Shown here in pieces: positions 37,247 through 45,107 of a stretch of DNA of 47,396 bases. This DNA is from a virus. Location of the stretch: positions 1-47,396 of the IMG/VR virus record IMGVR_UViG_3300029893_000507. One strand, 5' to 3'. Position 1 is the first letter of the stretch, and each line of letters begins with the position of its first letter. The position numbers and the translations under genes were made by a program. The notes under the pieces were generated by a model. The model had not been told where the DNA came from. It ran no database searches and saw nothing but the letters and a program-made list of their open reading frames with translations.

Positions 37247-39786
37247 TGCATCAGGCCCCCGACGCCTACGATCAGTTCATCCGCGCGAAGATCAGGATGG
37301 CACCGGCCTCCGGCTTCAGCGTGGACCCGGCCGAGGTCAACCCGGCGCTCAAGCCCCACTGCAAGGACATCGTCCGCTGGGCCTGCGACGGCGGCCGTCG
37401 CGCCATCTTCGCCCGCTTCGGTCTGCACAAGACGGCGATGCAGTTGGAAATCATGAGGCTGGTGCTGCGCAAGATCGGCGGCCCGGTGCTCATCGTGCTG
37501 CCGCTGGGCGTGCGTCAGGAGTTTGTTCGCGAAGCGGCCGAACGCTTCACCGGCGACTTCGCCCTGCGCTGCCGGTTCATCCGCACGGCCGCAGAGGTCG
37601 ATGCCGACGCTCCCGATCTGGTGCACCTGACCAACTACGAGACGATCCGCGAGGGCAAGCTCGATCCGGCGCTGTTCATGGCCACCAGCCTGGACGAGGC
37701 CGACGCGCTGCGCAGCTACGGCTCGAAGACGTTCCAGCAGTTCCTGCCGCTGTTCTCGGAGGTCCGCTACCGCTTCGTCGCCACGGCGACGCCGGACCCG
37801 AACCGCCACAAGGAACTGATCCACTACGCCGGCTTCCTCGGCATCATGGATACCGGCCAGGCGCTGACGCGATTCTTCCAGCGCGACAGCAGCAAGGCCA
37901 ACAACCTCACCCTCTATCCGCACAAGGAGCGCGAGTTCTGGCTATGGGTGCATAGCTGGGCCTGCTTCCTGCAGCGGCCCAGCGACCTCGGCTATTCGGA
38001 CGAAGGCTACGATCTGCCGCCGCTGGTCGTGCGCTGGCACGAGGTCCAGAGCGACCTCGCCGCCGGCGGCGCCGAGAACAACGGCCAATACCGGCTTATG
38101 CGCGACATGGCCATGGGCGTCATCCAGGCCGCAGCGGAGAAGCGCGACAGTCTGGCAGCGCGCGTCGCCAAGCTGGCCGAGATTAGGACGGCGGCGCCGG
38201 ACGAGCACTTCCTTCTCTGGCACGACCTTGAGGACGAGCGCCGCGCGATCGAGGCGGCGCTGCCCCAGGCGCTCAGCGTCTACGGCAGCCAGGATCTGGA
38301 GCTTCGCGAGAGCCGCGTGATCGACTTCGCCGAGGGCCGGATCACCGACCTCGCCGCCAAGCCGGTGCTGGCCGGCGCCGGCTGCAATTTCCAGCGCCAC
38401 TGCCACCGCGCGATCTTCGCCGGCGTGGGCTTCAAGTTCCGCGACTTCATCCAGGCCGTCCACCGCATCCAGCGCTACGGCCAGGAGCACACCGTCGAGA
38501 TCGACATCATCCATTCAGAGGCCGAGCGCGAGGTCGTGCGCGACCTCAAGGCGAAGTGGGCCCAGCACGAGGAGAAGACCGAGAAGATGACCGAGATCAT
38601 CCGCGAGTTCGGCCTCGCCCACCTGCCGATGCGCGAGGTGCTCGAGCGCACCATCGGCGTCGAGCGGATCGAGGTGTTGGGCGAGCGCTTCAAGGTCGCG
38701 AACAACGACGCCGTCGACGAGGCGCGCCGCTGGCCGACCAACAGCGTCGACCTGGTTGTGACCTCGATCCCGTTCTCGAACCACTACGAATACACGCCGA
38801 GCTACAACGACTTCGGCCACACCGACGACAACCAGCACTTCTGGGCGCAGATGGACTTCCTGACGCCCGAGCTGCTGCGGATCCTGCGCCCTGGCCGACT
38901 GGCCTGCATCCACGTCAAGGACCGGATCCTGTTCGGCAACGTCACCGGCGCCGGCTTCCCGACCGTGAGCCCGCTGCATGCCGAGGCGATCTTCCACTTC
39001 CGGCACCACGGCTTCGAGTTCGCCGGCATGATCCACGTCAACACCGACGTAGTTCGCGAGAACAACCAAACCTACCGGCTGGGGTGGTCGGAATGCTGCA
39101 AGGACGGCACCAAGATGGGCGTCGGCAGCTCCGAGTACGTGCTGTTGATGCGCAGGCCGCAGAGCGATCGCTCGAAGGGCTACGCCGACGTGCCGGTGCG
39201 GAAGGAGAAGGCGCAGTACTCGCGCGCCCGCTGGCAGGTCGACGCCCACGCCTTCTGGAGATCGAGCGGCAACAGGCTGCTGAGCGCCGAGGAGATGGCC
39301 GGCTTCGGCCCCGACCGTCTGGCGAAGATGTTCACCGAGTTCAGCCTGTCGGGCGTCTACGACTACGAGTTCCACGTCCGCATCGGCGAGGAACTGGACG
39401 CCCGCGGCGCTCTGCCCAGCACCTTCATGGCGCTGGCGCCCGGCAGTCATGACCCGAACATCTGGCACGACGTCAACCGTATGCGCACGCTCAACGGCGA
39501 ACAGGCCCGGCGCAACGTCGAGCAGCACATCTGCCCGCTGCAGTTCGACATCGTCGACCGGCTGATCGACCGGTTTTCGAACCCCGACGAGCTGGTCTAC
39601 GACCCGTTCGGCGGGCTCATGACCGTGCCCTACCGGGCGATCCTGAAGGGCCGCCGCGGCGCCGCTTCCGAGCTCAACACCGCCTACTTCTTCGACGGCG
39701 TGCACTACCTGCAGGCTGCCGAGCGCGAGAAGTCGATGCCGTCGCTGTTCGACCTCGCTGGTGGCGACGACCGGAGCGCCGCGTGA
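37246..39786 (+). CDS. SNF2-type helicase fused to DNA methyltransferase
   Basis: 846-aa fusion. N-terminal helicase: degenerate Walker A G-L-H-K-T (59-63; the usual Gly before Lys is His), D-E-A-D at 150-153, and motif VI Q-A-V-H-R-I-Q-R-Y-G-Q at about 403-413. C-terminal methyltransferase: catalytic motif IV variant S-I-P-F-S-N-H-Y (about 507-514) and the AdoMet motif D-P-F-G-G at about 785-789, followed by T-V-P-Y-R-A-I-x-x-G-R. Such phage fusions modify adenine or cytosine amino groups and probably protect phage DNA from restriction. The helicase may move along DNA to feed the methylase. Next to it lies a 36-aa basic peptide gene. Confidence 0.88.
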   Translation: MHQAPDAYDQFIRAKIRMAPASGFSVDPAEVNPALKPHCKDIVRWACDGGRRAIFARFGLHKTAMQLEIMRLVLRKIGGPVLIVLPLGVRQEFVREAAERFTGDFALRCRFIRTAAEVDADAPDLVHLTNYETIREGKLDPALFMATSLDEADALRSYGSKTFQQFLPLFSEVRYRFVATATPDPNRHKELIHYAGFLGIMDTGQALTRFFQRDSSKANNLTLYPHKEREFWLWVHSWACFLQRPSDLGYSDEGYDLPPLVVRWHEVQSDLAAGGAENNGQYRLMRDMAMGVIQAAAEKRDSLAARVAKLAEIRTAAPDEHFLLWHDLEDERRAIEAALPQALSVYGSQDLELRESRVIDFAEGRITDLAAKPVLAGAGCNFQRHCHRAIFAGVGFKFRDFIQAVHRIQRYGQEHTVEIDIIHSEAEREVVRDLKAKWAQHEEKTEKMTEIIREFGLAHLPMREVLERTIGVERIEVLGERFKVANNDAVDEARRWPTNSVDLVVTSIPFSNHYEYTPSYNDFGHTDDNQHFWAQMDFLTPELLRILRPGRLACIHVKDRILFGNVTGAGFPTVSPLHAEAIFHFRHHGFEFAGMIHVNTDVVRENNQTYRLGWSECCKDGTKMGVGSSEYVLLMRRPQSDRSKGYADVPVRKEKAQYSRARWQVDAHAFWRSSGNRLLSAEEMAGFGPDRLAKMFTEFSLSGVYDYEFHVRIGEELDARGALPSTFMALAPGSHDPNIWHDVNRMRTLNGEQARRNVEQHICPLQFDIVDRLIDRFSNPDELVYDPFGGLMTVPYRAILKGRRGAASELNTAYFFDGVHYLQAAEREKSMPSLFDLAGGDDRSAA

Positions 39787-39896
39787 TGCCCGCCCTCCGC
39801 CTCCTCGCCGCCTTCATTCGCAACGCCACCACCGCCTTCCGCCAGGCGCGCATCAAACGCCGCCAGCGCCGGGCCCACCAGAGGAGCTGGTCGTGA
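39786..39896 (+). CDS. Very small basic protein
   Basis: 36-aa peptide with ten Arg or Lys residues (start MPALRLLAAFIRN). Its ATG shares the last base of the methyltransferase stop and its TGA overlaps the next GTG. It may only be a translational coupler, or a nucleic-acid-binding peptide. Low certainty beyond the tight linkage. Confidence 0.45.
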   Translation: MPALRLLAAFIRNATTAFRQARIKRRQRRAHQRSWS

Positions 39897-40738
39897 GCGA
39901 CAAGACCCCTGCCCCGCCGCCGGGGATCCATGAGGACCGGCCGGCCGAGGACTACCACGCTGACTCGGCCGTGAGCCGCTCGGTGCTGTGGAGGGTCTAC
40001 AGCAAGAGCCCGGCCCACGCTCGTTTCGGCGAGCGGAAGGAGACCAACGCGCTCGACCTCGGCCACGCGATCCACACGGCGATTCTGGAACCCCACGAGT
40101 TCGAGCGCCGCAACATCCGTGGTCCCGAGGATCGCCGCGGCAACAAGTGGAAGGACGCCGTCGCCGAGGCTGAGGCCTCCGGCAAGCTGCTGCTGACCGC
40201 CGGCGACTACGACCAGGTGAAGCGCGTCCGCGACGCCGTGCACGACTACGGCTTCATCAACCGCATCATCTGCGGCAACGACGCGCTGGTCGAGCACTCG
40301 GCCTACTGGCGCGACGAGGCGACCGGGCTGCTGTGCAAGTGCCGGCCCGACCTGGTGCGGCCGAACCTCGGCGTCATGGTCGACGTCAAGTCGTGCGCCA
40401 GCGCCAACGCCCGCGAGTTCGCCGCCAGCGTCGCCCGCTACGGCTACCACTTCCAGGACGCCTGGTACCGCGACGGCTGGGAGTCCGCCGGCGGCACCGC
40501 CTGCATCGGCTTTGTCTTCATCGCCATCGAGAAGGAGCCGCCGTTCGAGGTGGCCGTGTTCGAGCTCGAGGCCGCGGCGACCGAAGAGGGCCGGCTGATC
40601 GGCCGCAAGGCGCTCGACACCTACGCCCGTTGCCAGGCCGCCGACGAGTGGCCCGGCTACCCGCGCGAGGTCCAGATCATCAACCTGCCCCGCTGGGGCT
40701 ACCAGGAAATTACCGAAGCCCAGGAGGCCGCAGAATGA
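39893..40738 (+). CDS. Exonuclease VIII-like PD-(D/E)XK nuclease (RecE-like)
   Basis: 281-aa nuclease of the RecE C-terminal type. Family features are Y-H-A-D-S-A-V-S-R-S-V-L near the start (about 22-33), L-D-L-G-H-A-I-H-T-A-I-L (about 53-64), and the catalytic core C-R-P-D-L-V with D-V-K (about 150-168). A GTG start with AGAGGAG upstream overlaps the previous stop; no better start exists. It makes 3' single-stranded tails for recombination and works with the RecT-like protein that follows it, in an ATGA junction. Confidence 0.93.
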   Translation: MSDKTPAPPPGIHEDRPAEDYHADSAVSRSVLWRVYSKSPAHARFGERKETNALDLGHAIHTAILEPHEFERRNIRGPEDRRGNKWKDAVAEAEASGKLLLTAGDYDQVKRVRDAVHDYGFINRIICGNDALVEHSAYWRDEATGLLCKCRPDLVRPNLGVMVDVKSCASANAREFAASVARYGYHFQDAWYRDGWESAGGTACIGFVFIAIEKEPPFEVAVFELEAAATEEGRLIGRKALDTYARCQAADEWPGYPREVQIINLPRWGYQEITEAQEAAE

Positions 40739-41931
40739 ACCAGGTTGCTACCAACACCGCCCAGCAGGGCAAGCCGCCGTCCCTGATCCAGCAGGTTCGC
40801 GGCGACATCCAGCGCATGGAGGGCGAGTTCGCCTCCGCCCTGCCCGGTCATGTCAAGCCCGAGAAGTTCGTGCGCACGGTTCTCACGGCCGTGCAGTCGA
40901 ACCCCGACGTGCTGCGCGCCTGCACGACCGCGGAGGGACGGCGCTCCCTGTACTCGTCGGCGATGAAGGCCGCGGCCGATGGCCTGCTGCCCGACGGCCG
41001 GGAATCGGCGTTCGTCACCTTCGGCGGCAAGGACGGCGCCCGCGTCCAGTACATGCCGATGGCGCAGGGCCTGATGAAGACCATGCGCAACAGCGGCGAG
41101 ATCGAGAGCATCGCGGCGCGCGTCGTCTACACCAACGACCGGTTCGAGTTCGTGATGGGCGACGAGGAGAAGATCATCCACGAGCCGGCGCCCCTCGATC
41201 AGGAGCCGGGCGCGGCGATCGGCGCCTACTGCGTCATTCGGCTGAAAGGCGGCGACTGCATCCGCGAGGTGATGCGCAAGGCCGAGATCGAGAAGGTGCG
41301 CAACGTCTCCCGCGCCAAGAACGCCGGCACCTGGTCCCAGTGGTGGGAGGAGATGGCCCGCAAGACGGTGCTGCGCCGCGCCTACAAGTACGCGCCGAAG
41401 TCGGCCGACGTCGACCAGATGCTCGAGCACGACAACGCCGGCTACGACCTGGACCGTCACGAGGCGCACAACAAGCGCAGCGCCGCGGCGATCCTGAATG
41501 GCCTCGGCAGCGCCGCCGAGCCGGCGCACGATCCGGATACCGGCGAGATCATCGACGGCGAGTACAGCGAGACCGGCGACCAGCCCGACGAGTCCCTCGA
41601 AGCCGACCGACGCCACCTCGAGCAGATGTCCGAGCAGCCGATCCCGGCCCAGCAGACGCAGCCGCAGCGCCAGGCCGAGAAGGTCGAGCAGCCGAAGGCC
41701 TCGGGCGACCCGATGGACATCCCGCCGCACCTCGACCGCCGCGGCAAGACCGCCGAGCAGCCCAAGGCCGCGGCGCATCCGTTCGCCGCCGACATCGCCA
41801 ACCTGCGCGGCGCCACCAGCCTCGCCGACCTGACCAAGCGCTGGAACCAGCTCGACCCCGACGCCGCCGGGGACGCCGACGTGAAGGCCGCGGCCGACGA
41901 GGCCCGCGAGAAGCTGCAGGGCGAGGAGTGA
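40735..41931 (+). CDS. recT: RecT-family single-strand annealing protein
   Basis: 398-aa protein. Residues 15-230 are a RecT domain: P-E-K-F-V-R-T-V-L-T-A-V-Q-S-N-P at about 42-57, then A-A-A-D-G-L-L-P-D-G-R-E-S-A-F, and M-A-R-K-T-V-L-R-R near the domain end. The C-terminal 150 residues are Gln/Glu/Pro-rich and disordered, with a short final helix, as in other RecT proteins that carry a binding tail. It anneals single strands made by the RecE-like nuclease and can recircularise phage DNA. Overlap with the previous gene is ATGA. Confidence 0.93.
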   Translation: MNQVATNTAQQGKPPSLIQQVRGDIQRMEGEFASALPGHVKPEKFVRTVLTAVQSNPDVLRACTTAEGRRSLYSSAMKAAADGLLPDGRESAFVTFGGKDGARVQYMPMAQGLMKTMRNSGEIESIAARVVYTNDRFEFVMGDEEKIIHEPAPLDQEPGAAIGAYCVIRLKGGDCIREVMRKAEIEKVRNVSRAKNAGTWSQWWEEMARKTVLRRAYKYAPKSADVDQMLEHDNAGYDLDRHEAHNKRSAAAILNGLGSAAEPAHDPDTGEIIDGEYSETGDQPDESLEADRRHLEQMSEQPIPAQQTQPQRQAEKVEQPKASGDPMDIPPHLDRRGKTAEQPKAAAHPFAADIANLRGATSLADLTKRWNQLDPDAAGDADVKAAADEAREKLQGEE

Positions 41932-41936
41932 CGGGG

Positions 41937-42317
41937 ATGGACGAAACGACCTTCCGCACCGGACGAAACCCCGACGGCACCCCGCTGCAGCATGACGCGA
42001 TCGCTGGCGACCAGCCGCGCGGCGAGTGGGTGATGCTGGAAATTTTTGGGCATCGCCGCCACTGGGGCCTGCTGACCGAGATCGAGCGCTTCGGCACCAA
42101 GCTCGCGCGCATCGACGAGTTCGTGCCCGACACCGCCGACCCGGTCGCCACGCATTTCTATGGAGGCGGCTCGATCTTCAGCGTCACCCCGGTGACCGAG
42201 GAGACGGCGCGCAAACAGGTGGCATGGCAGCACCCGCGACCGGCGGTGCAGAGCCTGCCGCCGCAGGCCTTCGATCCGGACTTTGACGAGATCGAGGAGC
42301 TCGACGCCGATGCCTGA
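41937..42317 (+). CDS. Hypothetical protein
   Basis: 126-aa protein behind recT. It has a beta-rich middle with H-R-R-H-W-G-L-L-T-E-I-E-R-F-G-T-K-L-A-R and F-Y-G-G-G-S-I-F, then an acidic tail (D-P-D-F-D-E-I-E-E-L-D-A). Starts MDETTFRTGRNPDG. Similar small acidic proteins are often next to phage recombination genes, but no function is known. Its end overlaps the next gene. Confidence 0.7.
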   Translation: MDETTFRTGRNPDGTPLQHDAIAGDQPRGEWVMLEIFGHRRHWGLLTEIERFGTKLARIDEFVPDTADPVATHFYGGGSIFSVTPVTEETARKQVAWQHPRPAVQSLPPQAFDPDFDEIEELDADA

Positions 42318-42576
42318 CCGCACCGCCCACCCCCAGCGCTTCCGCGTCATCGGCTATAAGACCGGCCCCGACGCGCCGATCAAGAAACTGCCGGCCGCCT
42401 ACCTCGTCGACCACCTGCCGACGGCCGAGCAGCTGCGCGCGATCACCGGCAGCGCCTCGGCCTATCTGCGGCCGGTCTACAACATCCTCGGCGACGGCCA
42501 CGAGCACCTGCGCTGCCCGATCTGCTTCCCGCGCGCCGGGGAGATGATTGACCAGCGCGTGGCGCCGGGTGCCTGA
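42310..42576 (+). CDS. Small hypothetical protein with CxxC
   Basis: 88-aa protein with one C-P-I-C motif near the end and a Pro-rich start. The ATG at 42310 overlaps the previous gene by eight bases. It could bind zinc together with a partner. Unknown function. Confidence 0.62.
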   Translation: MPDRTAHPQRFRVIGYKTGPDAPIKKLPAAYLVDHLPTAEQLRAITGSASAYLRPVYNILGDGHEHLRCPICFPRAGEMIDQRVAPGA

Positions 42577-42603
42577 CAAAGCCAAGGTTTGGGAGACGAC
42601 GAG

Positions 42604-42651
42604 ATGAGCATCGGCCAGACCTTTTCAGCCGCGCGCAAACCCTCTGAATAA
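42604..42651 (+). CDS. Very small ORF behind first box
   Basis: 15-aa peptide (MSIGQTFSAARKPSE) right after the first box and its GGGAGA. Its stop lies inside the second box. It may be a leader peptide, a remnant of a lost cassette gene, or noise. Confidence 0.3.
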   Translation: MSIGQTFSAARKPSE

Positions 42652-42667
42652 CCAGGTTAATTAGACA

Positions 42668-43144
42668 ATGCTTGAGCTACGCCCGATCACGCGCGACGAA
42701 GCATTCCCGTTCATCCGCGAGTACCATCGGCACCACAACGTGCCGGTCGGCTGGTTGTGGGCGCATGGGGTGCAGGATCAGGATGGACGGTTGGTCGGCG
42801 TCGCAATCGTCGGCCGCCCGGTGGCGCGAGAGTATGACGACGGCTTGACCTGCGAGGTGACGCGCCTCGCCACCAACGGTTTCCCGAACGCTTGCTCGAT
42901 GCTCTACGGCGCCGCGTGGCGTGTGGCGCAGTCGAAGGGCTATCGCCGCATCCTGACCTACATCCTTGGTAGCGAAGACGGCGCCACCCTCCGAGCTGCC
43001 GGCTGGCAACTGCTCGGGCATGTGAAGGGGCGCAGCTGGGATTGCCCGTCGCGCCCGCGAACCGACAAGCATCCGACCGAAGATAAGCAGCGGTGGGGCA
43101 AGGGGGCGTGGCGCGAACTGGCCGCCGCCCTGGCCTCCGCTTAA
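42668..43144 (+). CDS. XF1762-family GNAT-like protein
   Basis: 158-aa protein of the XF1762 phage family. Conserved pattern: Y-H-R-H-H-x-V-P-V-G (about 19-28), G-V-A-I-V-G-R-P-V-A-R (about 45-55), E-V-T-R-L-x-x-N-G (about 63-71) with N-A-C-S-M-L-Y-G-A, then T-Y-I-L-G-S-E-D-G-A-T-L-R-A-A-G-W. These resemble the GNAT fold and the E-x-x-R-L/N-x-x-S core of Mom of phage Mu, which acylates adenine in DNA. Function in this phage is not proven; anti-restriction DNA modification is an inference. The gene lies between two boxes. Confidence 0.8.
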   Translation: MLELRPITRDEAFPFIREYHRHHNVPVGWLWAHGVQDQDGRLVGVAIVGRPVAREYDDGLTCEVTRLATNGFPNACSMLYGAAWRVAQSKGYRRILTYILGSEDGATLRAAGWQLLGHVKGRSWDCPSRPRTDKHPTEDKQRWGKGAWRELAAALASA

Positions 43145-43183
43145 CCAAGGTTATTTGTACCCACTCTAAATTGTGAGGGTGCC

Positions 43184-43354
43184 ATGCGCATCGAACAGCT
43201 TCCGACCACCGCCGCAGCCTTGCCGATCGCGCTTTTCGCGACCGCGCTGGACGCCGCCGGCTACCACTACCACGCGACTTTGTTGATGGTCGCGCTGTCG
43301 GTCTGGCTTGCCGAGCAAGCGGGCGCGATGGCGCCGACCCAGGGGAGGTGCTGA
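43184..43354 (+). CDS. Small membrane protein
   Basis: 56-aa protein with one to two hydrophobic helices (A-A-A-L-P-I-A-L-F-A-T-A-L, then T-L-L-M-V-A-L-S-V-W-L). GTGAGGGTGCC lies before the ATG. It could be a small membrane-active factor; a holin role is not excluded, but place and length are not diagnostic. Confidence 0.5.
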   Translation: MRIEQLPTTAAALPIALFATALDAAGYHYHATLLMVALSVWLAEQAGAMAPTQGRC

Positions 43355-43356
43355 CC

Positions 43357-43785
43357 ATGGGCCTGTCATGCTCCTGCGACTACGAATGGGACGGCGACGG
43401 CTGGTGCTACACCGGCGACACCCACTACGCCCCGCTCGCCCGCAAGCGCTCCGTCAAGTGCTGCTCCTGTGGCGCCAAGATCGCGCCCGGCGAAATGGCA
43501 ATGGCGCATCACCGCATGCGCGCCGCGAGCAACGACACTGAGGAGCGCATCCACGGCGACGAAGTACCGATGGCGCCCTGGTGGCATTGCGAGCGCTGCG
43601 CCGACCTGTACCTGTCGTTGACCGAGTTGGGCTACTGCGTCGGCCCGCACGACGACCAGCGCGAGTTGGTCCGCGAATATGCCGAGATGAAGCAGAGCGA
43701 GCGATGGGCCGCCGCCGACCGGCGCCTCGCGCTCACGGAAGCGCCGATGCTCGGGTGCTTGGATGCCCGTCGTGCCGATCCGTGA
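43357..43785 (+). CDS. Cysteine-rich zinc-binding protein
   Basis: 142-aa protein. Metal ligands are C-S-C at residues 5-7, C-C-S-C (about 36-39) and C-E-R-C (about 78-81) with nearby His residues, giving one or two zinc sites. The rest is helical and acidic-basic mixed. Unknown function; zinc proteins of this size occur in phage operons with DNA-processing genes. Two bases separate it from the previous stop. Confidence 0.68.
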   Translation: MGLSCSCDYEWDGDGWCYTGDTHYAPLARKRSVKCCSCGAKIAPGEMAMAHHRMRAASNDTEERIHGDEVPMAPWWHCERCADLYLSLTELGYCVGPHDDQRELVREYAEMKQSERWAAADRRLALTEAPMLGCLDARRADP

Positions 43786-43891
43786 CTTTCCGCGCGAGTG
43801 CGTGTGGCGCGCGAGTCCGACCTGGTGCAAGTACTGCTCCTCCTTTGGCGTCTGCAAACTGGCCGTATCTGAAAAACGGCTGGCTTCCTAG
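43763..43891 (+). CDS. Very small cysteine-rich protein
   Basis: 42-aa peptide (starts MPVVPIRDFPREC) with cysteines in E-C-V-W-R, then W-C-K-Y-C and V-C-K, similar to the cysteine cluster at the end of Cas4/AddB-type nucleases, but with no nuclease domain. It overlaps the previous gene by 23 bases. A one-zinc or iron-sulphur peptide is possible. Confidence 0.45.
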   Translation: MPVVPIRDFPRECVWRASPTWCKYCSSFGVCKLAVSEKRLAS

Positions 43892-43922
43892 AGCGCTGAA
43901 AAACCAAGGTTTAGGAGACGCC

Positions 43923-44249
43923 ATGAAACACGAACACGACATCAAGGCGCCGGATGGCGCCTTGCTCGGCGGCTTGCGCCTAGTTCGTCCGGATGGAACC
44001 ATCCTGTTCCAGCGAGGATGGTGGCAAGCCCCAATGGAATGGGCGGGTCTGGAGGTGTGGGTTCACTGCACCGATGGCGGAGCGGGCGACTTGGAAGTCG
44101 CGCCACCTGGACAGCACATCTATTCCGCTCAACTGGCTGGAACCACTGTCGCCTGCCCCCGCACCGCCCGACCCGACGCGAAACCGGGATACCGCCGCCC
44201 ATCGCACAAGGCTTGGTCGCAGCGCCATAGCTCGCCAGCAAGCCTCTGA
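43923..44249 (+). CDS. Hypothetical protein
   Basis: 108-aa protein directly behind the fourth box. Residues 1-65 look genuine (D-G-A-L-L-G-G-L-R-L-V, then T-I-L-F-Q-R-G-W-W, V-W-V-H-C-T-D-G-G); the last 40 are Arg/Pro-rich and may be out of frame. An alternative frame over 44100-44250 also reads as protein and ends in S-E-stop inside the fifth box, so a frameshift in this gene is possible. Confidence 0.5.
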   Translation: MKHEHDIKAPDGALLGGLRLVRPDGTILFQRGWWQAPMEWAGLEVWVHCTDGGAGDLEVAPPGQHIYSAQLAGTTVACPRTARPDAKPGYRRPSHKAWSQRHSSPASL

Positions 44250-44276
44250 ATAACCAAGGTTTAGGAGAGCGCCGTC

Positions 44277-45107
44277 ATGGGCGAGAACAGCAAGATCGAG
44301 TGGACCGACGCCACCTGGAACCCGACCGTCGGGTGTTCGGTGGTCTCGGCCGGGTGCAAGCGCTGCTATGCGATGCGCGAGGCGGCGCGGCTGGCGCGGA
44401 TGGGCGGCAAGGTCGGCGAGAAGTACGCCGGCCTGACGACCGAGACCAATGCCGGGCCGGTGTGGAACGGCACGGTGCGGCTGCATGAGGCCTCGCTCGA
44501 CCAGGCGCTCCGTTGGAAGCGGCCGCGGCGGGTCTTCGTCAATAGCATGTCGGACCTCTTCCACGAAGCACTGAGCCATCACGACCAGGACAAGGTGCTG
44601 GCGGCGATGATCGAGGCGCCGCAGCACGTCTACCAGATCCTCACCAAGAGGTCGGAACGGGCGCTCGCCTACTTCCTGGACCTGCCCCGGCGTCGGCGCG
44701 AGCTGGGATGCCATTCCGGCCTGGATTGGACCGACTTTCCGCTGGGCAACATCCTGCTCGGCTGCACGGTCGAGAACCAGGCGGCGGCCGACGAGCGCCG
44801 GGAAGCGATGCGCCGCCTGGCCGAGCTGGGTTGGCGCGTGTGGGTGTCCTACGAGCCGGCGCTGGGCCCGGTCGACTGGCGCGGCTGGGAGTTCCTATCG
44901 TGGCTGGTCTGCGGCGGCGAGAGCGGCCCGAACGCGCGGCCGATGCATCCGGCCTGGGCGCGGTCGGCGCGGGACTGGAGCCAGGCGGCGGGGGTGCCGT
45001 TCTTGTTCAAGCAATGGGGGGAGTGGGGCCCCGCTGGCCACCGCGTCGGCAAGGCCAAGGCCGGCCGACTGCTCGACGGCCGCGAACACCTCGCGATGCC
45101 GTCATGA
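44277..45107 (+). CDS. Gp37/Gp68 family, three-Cys DUF5131
   Basis: 276-aa protein of the phage Gp37/Gp68 (DUF5131) family. The N-terminus has I-E-W-T-D-A-T-W-N-P-T-V-G-C20-x6-C27-x-x-C30-Y-A, the three-cysteine motif typical of this family and similar in layout to radical-SAM iron-sulphur sites. Further conserved parts are V-F-V-N-S-M-S-D-L-F-H (about 86-96), I-L-T-K-R (about 120-124) and G-G-E-S-G-P-x-A-R-P-M-H. Its catalytic role is unknown; a modifying enzyme for DNA or nucleotides is a reasonable guess. It overlaps the ASCH gene in an ATGA junction. Confidence 0.9.
   Translation: MGENSKIEWTDATWNPTVGCSVVSAGCKRCYAMREAARLARMGGKVGEKYAGLTTETNAGPVWNGTVRLHEASLDQALRWKRPRRVFVNSMSDLFHEALSHHDQDKVLAAMIEAPQHVYQILTKRSERALAYFLDLPRRRRELGCHSGLDWTDFPLGNILLGCTVENQAAADERREAMRRLAELGWRVWVSYEPALGPVDWRGWEFLSWLVCGGESGPNARPMHPAWARSARDWSQAAGVPFLFKQWGEWGPAGHRVGKAKAGRLLDGREHLAMPS

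Larger units (their letters stand above)
42582..44270 (+). repeat. Five start-associated boxes
   Basis: The AACCAAGGTT-type boxes are at 42582-42596, 42642-42660, 43141-43153, 43901-43919 and 44243-44268. The two best copies (fourth and fifth) read ACCAAGGTTTAGGAGA. In three copies (first, fourth, fifth) the box carries its own GGGAGA or AGGAGA ribosome-binding site; in the second the box comes just before the ATG of the XF1762 gene; the third follows its stop. Copies two and five also share CTCTGAATAACC. AACC-AA-GGTT is a small dyad. They separate short cassette-like genes and resemble start-associated repeats of mycobacteriophages in idea, not in sequence. Confidence 0.65.

Noticed and set aside
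43763-43891. A Cas4-type nuclease
   Set aside because: Only a short cysteine cluster is present; the nuclease core is absent.
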